From contig LSYV01000070.1 in NCBI GenBank assembly GCA_001584585.1, forward strand, positions 73,790 through 137,789: 64,000 nt of DNA. The letters are read 5' to 3'. The notes beneath the pieces were generated by a model. The model had not been told where the DNA came from and did not search any database. It saw only the letters and a program-made list of their open reading frames with translations. Each line of letters begins with the position of its first letter. The stretch's first letter is position 1. Positions 34,101 through 45,087 of the stretch are shown here, in pieces. The stretch comes from Gonium pectorale. Taxonomy: Eukaryota > Chlorophyta > Chlorophyceae > Chlamydomonadales > Volvocaceae. The position numbers and the translations under genes were made by a program.

Positions 34101-37100
34101 GCATGGTGCAACGGTCGGGAGGCGTCGGCGGTAGGGGGCCACATGTCGTCTTGGTGGCGCCCCTTGGGGCTGCCCCTCCTGGGCAGGTGCGTCCCCAGGA
34201 ACTAGTCTTACCAGCTGTAGCAGATGAACCGCTTGCGTTGATGTACTGAGCCCATGTGAACATATGAGCGGCGACGCGGGCCAAACTCCAACACCCTGAA
34301 GCCCATCGCCGCGTGACACCCGCATAATGTCCTAGCCATCTCCCCCGTGGAACGCGTTGCTACAGGCGCTTACGTCACCACTGCGTCCACATCCCTCGCC
34401 TACTGCACTGGTAGCGGCTGGGGCCGGCAGCGCTGCAGCGCCCTGGGGCGTCCATGGTGATGTGGTGGTGATCAGCCCCGACCGGTGAGCGCTGCTCCGT
34501 GACTGGGTGCGATGCTGCTTCTCCTCAACCTACTACTATGTGTCTGTTCAGTTACTACCCCCTGGAACCGAAGAGCCGACTTGTCCTCAATGCTCGGCGC
34601 CCTGATCCCATCCCAACAGGTTTCCTCGCATCTCCTCCGTCTTGCTCCCGGGCTCCGGTGGCCGGCCACTCTCCCCGCCAAGCCACCTACCCCAACGGCG
34701 CCAAGTGCAGTCCCCGCTTCCTGCTGGGCTGCGCAGCTCAGCCGGCACGTTTGCGCCACTCTTTGGCAGCGCCTCCCTTGACCCAATGGTCCTCCATGAG
34801 CTCCGAATGAACAACACGCTCGGCAGCGACATGCCGCTCCTTGGATCCGTGGGACTAGGCTCCTTCGGTGCGCAAATGCTAGCCGGGACCCGACCACTGG
34901 CTGCGGCCGACGGGGAACACTTTGGTGCGGATTCAGCACAGCGTACAGGCTTCGGGTCGCTGAGGCAGCAGCCTCAGGCGCAGGAGCCCGATGTGCTGCT
35001 GCAAGTGCAATTGCAGCAGTCTCCGGAGCCGGCGCTTGGCGACCGTGGTGGGCCGGAAACGGCGCAGGTGCCTGTGCGCAGTCTCAGGTCGCCCTTGGCG
35101 CTTGGGCTGCGGCAGCCCGGCGTAGGGGGCCTGCTCTCACAAGCGCCTGATGCTGTAAGGGCTGTTGTGCATGCGGAGGTAACCGCTATCCATGATGCAA
35201 TGTTGGCGGAGGGCACCCGAGTGCACCCCGGGAGCAGCCCCCAGCGCCTCTGGAGTCCGGCGAGGTCAAGGCCACAGCAGCGCTCATTGACAGACGAGGA
35301 GGCGCACGGAAAGATGGCGGCGAGCAGGTCGCCGCTGCGGGAGCCAGGCGGTCCCCGAAGCCGGCGAGTACTGTTTGCAAGCACCAGCGGCCAGGCTCGT
35401 GCTCCCGGTGGTGGTGTGCGCCTTTGGCACGGAGACCCCAATCGCATCCTTTCATCGGCGGCAGGTGAGGGTCGTTGCTCCGGTAAAGGCTCATATCTGC
35501 CAATGACTCACAAGGGCTTCTTGAGATTCTTAGGCATCGACAGCTTCGAGTACCCGCGGTGCCATGTCGGCCCTTATGGTAAAGGGAACTTACTTGGGAA
35601 TCAAGGAGGAACGCTCCTGGCCCTGGCGTCCCAGCAGGTGTCCTGCAAGGTGGCGTAATCTCGCCCCTGGCTCCTGTGTTCAGCGCAAGCCCTCAGCAGC
35701 TGCCTCCATCTGCGCAACGTCGGCACCGGCCGCTTGGGCACGGGCGCAAAGAGGGTAGGTATTTGCTGCAAGAGGCGTCGCAACTAGTGTCAGAAGGTTG
35801 GGCGGGAACCAAGCTTATGGCCGACGCCGAGAGTTGCACCTGAACTCGTATCTAAAACCTTTCCCGTACACCTCTCTGCGATCGCAGCCCTGCCATACCC
35901 ATCGCTGCAACGCCCTGACCAGCCGCCACTCCTGGATCCGGCGGTGCCCTATGCATCGCCGCCGGTCGCCAATGTTCACCAAACCAGGCGCCACGCGGGT
36001 CGTACCGGTCCGGCTGGCGCCTTCGCGTCTGGCGTCTTCGACACCCTGCGGGGGGAGGACGACGACAGCAGCAGCCTTGCCTCGTCAGCGACGGCCAACT
36101 CCCTAAGGTGCAGCAAAAAGGTTTCGGCCCTTGCATCGCTTCCCATATCCGAGCGCCTCTTATGATCCCCAGAATTTATAAATTGGCAGAGTCTCTCGCA
36201 TGCGATGCTCGATTGAGCCATAACATGAGTATCACGGGCCGGGTTGTTCTTTGCAGGGAGATGCACCCCACGCTGGCGCTGGAGCTCAGGCGCCGGGAGC
36301 TGTTGGATCCCTACGGGCTGGAACCGCGCGGCGTTTCGGGCGTCACCGTCCGTACCTTGCAGCGGGAGGTCACGGCAGGTGGGTGCCAGGTACCACCGTG
36401 TAGGACCGTAGCCATAACCGATACCCTTGGAATGGCAGAACCCTGCATCGCACATGGCACCGTATGCGGTACGTTCTGCTGTCGCCGCCTCACGTGCCTA
36501 GGAGCAGCTGAAGCCGTGAGCTTTGCACCCACCTGCAGGGCCCCACGTGAAGCTGATGAAGCCGAAGCAGCTCCTGCGTCACGTGCAGCTCACCGGCGCT
36601 GGGCCCGCATTCGTCCGACCCCTGGGTCGTCACGACGAGAACCAGCAGGCAAGTCCCTGTCGCAACTGTGCAACTCAACACGCGCATGTGCAGTAAGCGC
36701 CCCATACCCGACCCGCGTGTAGGCTGTGCCCATCGACGGGAGTGACTGGCCAACACAGCCCAGCGGGTCAGCGCCGCACACCGATGCAACGGCGTCCTTG
36801 GACGATGACGGGGAAATTGTCCCGTTGTCCGGCGATGACGATGCACCCCGGCAGCAGGAGACGTCTCGCGAGGCCTCCGGACAATCGTCAGGGCCACGGC
36901 CTCAGTCAGCATCGCGTCAGCCCTCCCGGCCCCCTTCTACGCGGCCTTCGCAGCTCCCCTCACACCAGTCCTCTCAGGCCCCCTCTCAGCAACCCTCACA
37001 GCCGCCATCCCGGCAGCCATCCGATCTGTATCGTGGATCACCCTCCCGCCCCTCCCGCGAGCCATTGGCGCAAGGGCAGCAGCCCTGGACTGCCGACTAC

Positions 37101-40100
37101 TTCCCCGCTCGCGACCCCAACGTGCCCATCACGTTGCTCCGAGTTGAGGGTGCTGGCTTGCCAGGCGTCCGGCCACTGTCCCCGCCGCCTCTTCCTGCCT
37201 ACACCCGCAGCCCGCCTCGCCTGCTGCGGGTCCAGCAACCTACAGGACTTCACCAGCAAACAAGGTTAGTCTCTCTGGGGGCTGCACCCATTGCCAACGC
37301 CCTCGCCCGGCTGCCGCAGGCGCCTGTTTCACGTGCAAAGCCACGCGTGCGGTGTATTCCAGTCCCCGACCACGACGCTGCATGTTCGGCCTTTACAGGC
37401 GCCATGTGCAGATGGGCATCGGAGCGGAGGGGGCAGCTGAACCCCGCTACCACAACGTCAAGCTCATGCGGGTGCTAAATCCCCCTGAGGAGGTGGGCAC
37501 ATGGTCGCCACGCACGGAGATACCCTCGGCAAGGTCCTAACCTCGCGACGATCACCCCGCGGGTACCATCAGCTAGCTAGCCATCCGGCTATGTCCCACT
37601 GTCTCCGAACGGTCTCCGGCTGCCTGATCGCTGCCGTACCCGACCAATATGCGCAGGGACCTCAACACAAGCCGCCAGACATGCAGGCCCCGCCTGGCGT
37701 ACCCATGCGGCGACTCGTCATTCTGGATCGGCCGGAGAGTGAGCTGCCCGGCATCGTGCCGGCAGGCACGGCCGGCCGAACGGAGCACCTGCTTGGCATG
37801 CTGCGAAGACCGGAGGAGCGCGCCAAGGGAGGAGCGGGTGAGCATTGATGTCTCCCTCGCAGGCAACCTGCGACGAGCACGCCTGAAGTCACTTGCCGAC
37901 CTGATCATCGCTCCTGGCTCCTTTCCCTTGGCAGGCATCGGCCACCGCGTGGGCCTCTTTGACCGAGTGCCAGGCGCGGCGTCGCAGACGGATCCGGCGC
38001 AGCAACAAGCTGCGGAAGTGCAAACCGACGCAGAAGGCGCGCCAGAGCCGCTCCAGCTGTCAGTTGCGGCCGTGCAGACGAATATGCCAGTTTCAGATGC
38101 TCCTCCGGATCCTGAGCAATGGCCGGGAGCCGGCATTCGTGGGGCAGCGGGTGCATCGCCGCAGTCTGTTCACGGCAACCCGCCGGCCATTGACATCTTC
38201 GTGCACAGCTCCACGACCGCCCTTCCCACTCCAGTGCAACAGCCCCACCATGCCGCCGCACCAGGTCCGGGCCTTGCGCCGGAGGGATACCTCTACCTGT
38301 ACCCGCAGCCAGGTCCCGCACCGTCATCACCACCGCCGCCGGCACAGCCTCCGGCTCCGCCGTCGCCCGCGCAACCACCGCAAGTGGTTGTCACAGCCGC
38401 TGCGCCAGGCGCTCTGGCTGGGCTGTCTGCGCTAAGCCAGCTTACTGCCCTTACGGCTCTGACGGGGCTGAGCGCTGCTGCCGGTCCGGCGCCGGAGGAC
38501 GACCTGTCCATGTGGCCTGATCTCATGGAGGTGAGCTCATGTGCAATGAGATGTCTCTAGTGGTGCTGAATCTGTCGCGAGTTTCAGTGACTGTCATCTG
38601 CGAAACGATTTTGCTGGTCTAAGCTTGGATGAGGTGGAGGGCAACGCTGCATTCAATGCCTCGCAGACTACTCCCGAGACGCTGCGCCAGACTGCCGAGA
38701 ACACTGTCGTTAGGTGGCGGCAGCAGCGCGCCAGCTTGGCGCAGCCCAACATGGGCTCTCTCCGGGACATGGACCCCGTACTGGAGCTTGATCCACCCCA
38801 GATGTTGGGTCCCGGTCCCCTGGGCGATGCTCAGTATGCGCTGCGCGGAACGGGACTCGCGAGAGCCTGCCCCCCTGGCGTTGCGGAGCTGCGGCCGCAG
38901 GAAGGGGCGCGGGAAGGCTCGCCCTCCGGGCCCAATTCACCCGGCCAATGGCTGGTCAGCCGGTCGCGGGAAGGCAAGATCCTATCCGTTGGGCCAGCGG
39001 CTAGAGAGGAAGCTCAGCGCCATGACAGGGGCCGTGATGCGTACGACCTGTCCTGGCGCGAGGAGGAGCGACGGCGGAGGCGGGCCGCCAGGCACGCTGA
39101 CGAAGAAGAGGGCAGCGGACGGCGGAGAAGGGGGGCCGGCAGGCGCGACGCAAGCACCAGCTGCAGCAGCAGCAGCAGCCGGGAGAGGCGACACCGGCAC
39201 AGACGGAGAAGGGGCGGCCGCCGCCGGCGGTCCCACTCGGACAGCCGGACCAGGAGCAGCTCGTCGGAGACCGCCAGTAGTAGTGACAATAGCAGCGGGC
39301 ATGATCATGGCCGTTCTCGGCGCCATCGTCGCCGAAGCCGAGTACGGGCGCGTCGGGATAGGACCGCCGCAGCTGAAGACGGGGCAGGGCAGAAAGGCGC
39401 AACTGGCGCGACGGATGCAATCCGCGACAGGTCTTCTCCGCACCCTTCCCGGCCCACTCTCCCACCGGTAGCCAACTCGGCGCTCCATGTGGCTCCAGCG
39501 GACCTTGTGGTGTCCGGAGGCGCTCCCATTCCGGCCGCTGCCGCCGCCCCGCCCCCGACGCATGACACCGCCTCCCAGCCCACCGTTGGCCCCGACAGGG
39601 ACCAGCATTCTGAAGCCGATGCGATCCCTCGTCCAGAGCCTGGCGATGATTTCGGCATGGACCTAGCGGCGAAGCTCATGCAGCGCATGCAGGAGGACGT
39701 CCGTGAGCTTTCACGGCAGGCCAGCAGCAAGGGCAGGGGCGCTTCGGAGCGGCGGGCATCGTCGAGCACTGGTCACCACGGCGAGCTGGGCGGAGAATCC
39801 GGGGCAGTCCCTGTCGGTGGGGTGGACACGGGGGAGGTTAGCGACGAGGCCGTCAGCCCGTCTGGCCGCAAGCTGCTGGAACGGGGCCCGGTCGATCCCC
39901 GAGACAGCAGTTCGCCGCACACCAAGATGGTTGACATCCTGCACGGGCCTGAGACGGAGCTGAAGGCCCAGGAGGTCAGTCCAACAGGGAGCCGGCAGGG
40001 CTGTGTGCATGCCTACTGGCGGCGGGCCAGATCCGGCTCTGCCGTTCAACGTGAAGTTGTACACTATGGCGTGCATTTGCGGTATTCCCGGCGGCCGCTG

Positions 40101-43100
40101 CGCACATCTTTGGTGGCAGGTGCTGAAGGGATCGAGACAGCAATCGTGACCGTTTGCCTGCCCCCATACTCGCATGTCGACCATGGCCCCCGGCAGTCGA
40201 CGAACGTACACACATTTACCCGCACGCACATGGTGACGCCCCTGCCCTCCAACAATGCGCATTGCAGATTCTTGCTCGCCAAGCATCCTTGCGCGCCAAG
40301 TTCCTGGTGGCGGCAGATAACCTGCGGACAGCCGTTGCTTCCGGCTTCCCAGGCGCTGCAACGGGCGCGGCAGGCCGCCTTCCACCTGCTCCCAAACCAA
40401 CAACCACTGGCCCGCACAGCTCGCACCCAACGGACCTGCAAGCTGAGCCAACGCTCAAACAACTGCAGCCGTCCTCTGCCATCGCAGCCACAGGCCAAGA
40501 CCTGTCGTCTGTTCCTTCCCGCCAGGTCACGGGTTCGGGACATGAGGACATCTCACGTTCCCAGCCGGAAGGCCCGCGGGCACCCGACCGCAGCACTGCC
40601 AGCGAGGATGAGCCATCCGCAGCGCCTCCACAGGCCATGTACACCACTCGACACGGCACCATGGGAGGTGCTGCCGGGCCCCTGCCGCACCAGGCCATCA
40701 ACATCTACTGCACCCAGCTGGTACTCAACCCAGGGGCCGGACCCATAACGCTGCCCGGCATGCCCGCCTACCACCCTGCCCCGGGTCCTGCCGCGTGGGC
40801 CGGGGTGCCAACGGCGGTTCCCACCGTGCCACAGCCAGCGCGATCTCCAACGGCTGGGTCACCTGTCGCTGTTGTCCGAGACTGGGGGCAGATGCCGACG
40901 CAGGCAGTGTACCTGCAGTCGCCCGCCAAGGCCCTCGGCCCGGCGGTGCCTGTCATGCCAGTGGGCACAGCGTCCTGGCTGCTGCCAGGACAGACAGCGC
41001 CCGAGGCTGACGCTGGTTTCCCGCGAGCCCGGCTGCCGGGTGCCGCAGCCGACTCGGACGCGCGAAGCGTCCGGTCCGCGGGCGGAGCCCCAGGGCAACC
41101 CAGCCGCGGTGGGCCGACAAGGGAGGCGTCGTCTGCCTCTGTGCAGTCGATTCAGACGGCGTCCGACCTGCCCGGGGCCCAATCTCGGGCTGGCAGCGTT
41201 AGAGAGCAGGTCCCACAGCAGCAGCAGCAGCAGCCGGCGGAAGGCGCAGCTGTACAGGTGCCAGAGGAAAGCCCCATGGAGGAGGAAGAGGTGCTATCCA
41301 TACATAGCGCGAGTGCATCTGGACTTGAAAGGGGGGCGGGAGGAGCGACGGGTGGGGTTGCAGAGCTGCCAAGGGAGCAATCTGCTGATGGCAGCGCGAG
41401 CGGTGCACGCGTGAATCGGGGCCGGCATCTGGCTCCAGCCCATGCGGGAAGCGGTTCAGGAAGCCAAACTGGCGATTCCGCAGATGGCATGCATCAGGAC
41501 TCCGGCAGTAAGGCTCCGATTAATACTAAGGCGCAGATGGCGTTGGAGCTGACGCAGCTTATCATGGATGCCTTCCAGCAAAATGGCGGCGTCATAACGC
41601 CGGCGGATGACGCCGTCACCCGGAGGTCCAGTGCTTCCGGCACCGCTGGTCCATCTTCGACGCGTCCTACATTCGCAACCAGTAGCCATGGCGGCAGTGA
41701 CAACGCTGACGCCGCAAGCCAGACCAACCTCACGCTTGCTGCACAGACAGGTCCTGCCCGCGCGCCAACTGTGCCGCGGCTACCCACCACGCTACCCAAC
41801 GCCAACGTGCCCCGGGGCAAGGGCCCCAAGTTCCTCCAGGTTCATGACATCAACATGGCAGAGCCGGGAAGTCAAACAGGTGACTACTTGGAGGCTGCGG
41901 TTGATCCCAGCACCGACGCAGTGACTGTGGACATCCTCAGCGGGCTGGGCAATTGGGAGGCTCAGGTGACAGCGGCGCTGCAGGGCCGGCCCCTCCATGA
42001 GCCATTTGCACTGCCCGAGGACGTGCAGAGCTCCCAGCCCTACACCTGCGGTGGCCGCCAGGGGTGGCAGCCACGTTACACGGCGCACTACGGCTATGGC
42101 AGCGGCTACGGCGGCCCAGAAGACGTGGGCCGTGACCTGACGGCCTCTGAGGCCATTGCCATGGAGCCAGACGGCGCGCAGCAGCAGGCCCTGCAGCGGC
42201 TCAAGCAGCGCCGGGAGCAGCGCGCAGCCGCGCTGACGGAAAAGCAGTTGCGCTACCGTGCCGGGCTGGAGAACTTCACCAATCCCACCCGCCAGCTGCG
42301 CCCGCCGAACCTGCCGCCGCCGCGGCACCAGCCTCCGCCCGACGTTGCCTACACGGAGGGCATCCCACCACCGCCAGCTGCGGCGGCAGCCCATATGGAC
42401 TGGGGCCGGTCGAGCGACGCCCGCGGAACGTACCTGACGCAGGGGCCCTTCGACGCTGGGGCTGGCACTGGAGCAGGCAGCTGGACCGGCGCTCACGTTG
42501 CTCACAGCGGCTCGGTGTCAGGGCGGCGAGCCGGCGGCGAGGCGGACACCCACGAGACGCTCTTCCCGCGCCAGGTGCAGCACATGACGGGCCCGGGCGT
42601 AGAGCAGCAGCCGCACCCGCGCAGCCCGCTACAGAGGCGTATGCACGGTCAGGCACGGCCGCGGAAGAAGTGGAGCCCGCCCAAGATGTCACCCCAGGTG
42701 AGCTGACTGGCCCACTGGCCTAGGGCAGAAGGCGCTGGGCATGCGTTACATTTCTTGCGCACCTTCACTCGTTGGACCGTCACGTGCGTCGGCTGTCGCA
42801 GTATACCTGGCTGAGTATGGCAGTGTGGACGCAGGCTGCCGTGGACGCACGTCTCGCAACGTTTCCTTTCGTGCCATGCACGCTCCTCCCGCCATATCCT
42901 ACCATGTTCTCCTTTGCTTGCCCGCCCAGGCCGCTTCTATGTTTCGTCACCAGCGTGACTTCACGGCCCAGTCCCGCAGCGCTCTGCGCGCCACGGGTCG
43001 CGCCACAAGCCCAGGTCGAGGCGCCGCTGACGGCCCGGCGGGCGCCTCCACCAGCGGGCGCGTCGCCTACATGGCACGGGTCAGCCCTGAGGCCGACGCC

Positions 43101-44444
43101 GTACGCTCCCTTGCCGCCATGGTGGCTCAGCGGTTTGAGAACCGTAACGGAGCGCGACGTGGGCATAATCCCGATCACATGCACGGGGACACTTTCGTCG
43201 GGCGTGGTGGGCCGGGCAGCCCACATGTCCACTGGGAGGTGGGCAGCAATGATGAGGCGGATGACTGGGGCCCGGATGCTGACGAACTCAGCCCTGAGAA
43301 CGAATGTGGCGGATGCGACTACGTGGGCTGCCCCGTGCACGGTAGCGGCGTGCGGGAGGCGCGGCAGCAGGATGGCGCGCAGCCGGGGCTCGGGAAGGTA
43401 AGCACAGGAGTCCTGTCCTCATCTAGCTGGGCGCTGCCATGAAGGCCTGAACTGCATACACGATATGGGTAGCTATGTCGTGAAGTAGTGGGTGCATATA
43501 ATGAGTTGAGGTTGTTCTGGTAGAGGACGGTTGCGTCAAAGTGTCGTGGGCGCTGCATCCGATCCCTCTGTTCATGATACGACCGCACCATGCCGCATGG
43601 CATCTAGCTGGTGCGACCCACAAAGCTAACGCCGCTTGACGCGCGCCGCCGCCCTCGCCCTGAGCAGCGCAACCGCGATGGCGCCGGCAGTCAGTCGGCC
43701 CTCGATGCAGCCAGCGAGGAGGCGCTGGCCGCCCGGCAGCAGCGGGAGCAGCAGCGCGCCCAGCTGCTAGACCGCTGGATGGCCGAGATGCGGTCGCTCA
43801 GCGCAGCCACGGCCCGCGCGGAGGCGACCAAGCAGGTGGCCGTGGCCTCCGCGCAGCAGGTGCGCTTGGGGAGATTGAGTCGCAAATCCATAGTACTGCC
43901 TAGCAGGGTTTTGTTGCGGGCATCTCTTGTGTTCATACACGTGGGGAGCGGCCCCTGTCAGGCCATTGCCGTGTAACTTCAAGCCTGGGTGTTGTACGTA
44001 GTTCGCCTCACTCGACGACTGGCCCTTCCATCCCGTTTTGGGTTCACGGTGTGTTGCGTACCGGATAGGCCCTGGTCGCGCGCCGGGAGCGGCAAACCGC
44101 TGAGCTGGCGGGCATCTTCAATTTGCTGGGGGAGGTGGATGAGCTGGCGCGCACAATGGAGGATCAGGCCCAGGAGACGAAGCACATGATGCAGGTGAGT
44201 CAGCAAAGCGGCGTCCTGTACGCATAATGCTGCGATGTAAGGTAGGCGTTACTGATACCTTGACCAGTGAGCGTTTACGTCCCCCTCGCCCGTGAAACCC
44301 TTCTATCCTGCATAGACGTTGGAGGAGGAGGCCGAGCTCCGGCAGGCCTCGCGACTCAACGCGTTGCTGTTCGAGGCTCAAAAGCTTGGCAGCCAGGTGG
44401 ATGAGGCGCTCAAGAGCGGTGGAAGCCCCGGCGCTCCAGAGTGA
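28115..44444 (+). CDS. Giant low-complexity protein (about 3,812 aa) with SR-like blocks and C-terminal coiled coil
   Basis: I recognise no family. Thirty-one exons join in one frame (11,439 nt): 28115-28224, 28297-28370, 28470-28602, 28690-28773, 28822-28931, 28963-28996, 29184-29507, 29686-30122, 30495-30725, 30951-31169, 31328-31531, 31685-31868, 32095-33045, 33297-33678, 33884-34186, 34366-34484, 34620-35464, 35638-35754, 35888-36107, 36257-36378, 36539-36648, 36723-37264, 37399-37492, 37657-37837, 37935-38530, 38667-39974, 40268-42697, 42930-43397, 43608-43859, 44069-44194, 44316-44444. Composition is Ser/Pro/Gln/Ala/Gly/Arg-rich and predicted disordered. Notable blocks are an RSRSRG repeat (about residues 372-392), a PSQxPS block (about 1832-1875) and an Arg/Ser/His-rich block (about 2371-2475). 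A heptad-rich coiled coil fills the last 170 residues. No TM or signal peptide is seen. The intron after 36648 has a GC donor. The start and a few acceptors (e.g. 30495 versus 30549) are uncertain. It could be two or more genes, but phase continuity argues against that. Confidence 0.7.
29933..29995 (+). repeat. 18 bp tandem repeat coding for GRSRSR units
   Basis: The unit GGCCGCAGCAGGAGCCGC occurs three times exactly (29933-29950, 29951-29968, 29969-29986) plus half a copy. It encodes an Arg/Ser/Gly repeat within exon 8 of the giant gene. Confidence 0.9.
34552..34619 (+). other. Possible alternative exon of the giant gene
   Basis: After CTGTTCAG at 34551 a 68 nt segment reads in frame from exon 16 (TYR-TYR-Pro-Leu-Glu-Pro...). 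It ends at ACAG|GTTTCC, where the same site also serves as the acceptor of exon 17. If the site is used as a donor, the next acceptor at 34741 keeps the frame. It is therefore a candidate mutually exclusive alternative to 34620-34741. Confidence 0.4.
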
Positions 44445-45087
44445 AAGTCCAACGTGCGGGGCGGGAGGGGTGATGCTCAGGCGCTAGAAGGAATATTTTG
44501 CCGACGTGCTTCTTCAAGGCTATTCCGTGATACAGGGATAAATCCCAAGCAATGCTTCCCGCTATGCTTGGGGAACGCACTGCTCTGTTCGCTCCTTGGA
44601 ATTCTGGATTTGCCTCTGGGCTGCCTTGGGGCCGCCACAGAGTGGCGGCATTGCTCCCCACCCCTCCTACCCACGATTACATTGGCAAGAACAGCAGTGG
44701 AAAGGAGGTCGGGGCTGGACGTGTTTGGACAGCTTCCCGCGCAGCCCCCGCGCTGCCAACATTATATTGGCGCGCGGTGCGTCCGTGTCACCTACGTCCA
44801 GAACTCAAGAGAGACACAGGCCGGAGCGCCCTTTACATATTGTGATGAACGTTCTTATTGGCCTTCCTCTGTTGCCTGGTGCAGCATATGACAGTTAGAT
44901 GTGTCGGTTGCGGCTGTCAAATCCGCTGTAAAACCGCTCTCAGGCAAAGTTGCATAGGATAGAGTACCGAATATACACCTTCGTAGGTGCGCGTTGAACT
45001 GTGAGTGCGTGGTGCGCTTTGGACCTTCCGAAACATTTTCTTTTTGCGCCATCAAACCCATAAGCACGTCTGCTGTAATTGGTCGGG
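44445..45087 (+). other. Giant gene 3' UTR and Whirly promoter region
   Basis: No gene is supported. A TGTAA at 44927-44931 follows the giant gene's stop by 483 bp. About 155 bp remain before the Whirly start codon. Confidence 0.45.
44927..44931 (+). terminator. TGTAA polyadenylation signal
   Basis: TGTAA motif 483 bp after the stop codon of the giant gene. Confidence 0.5.

Noticed and set aside
38531..38666. Exon 26 starting at the first AG after the donor (38587 or 38623)
   Set aside because: Those acceptors give an immediate stop or the wrong phase. CAG at 38664-38666, preceded by a pyrimidine-rich stretch, restores phase 0.
39711..40451. 246-codon minus-strand ORF
   Set aside because: Antisense to the giant gene's exons 26 and 27; no recognisable family.
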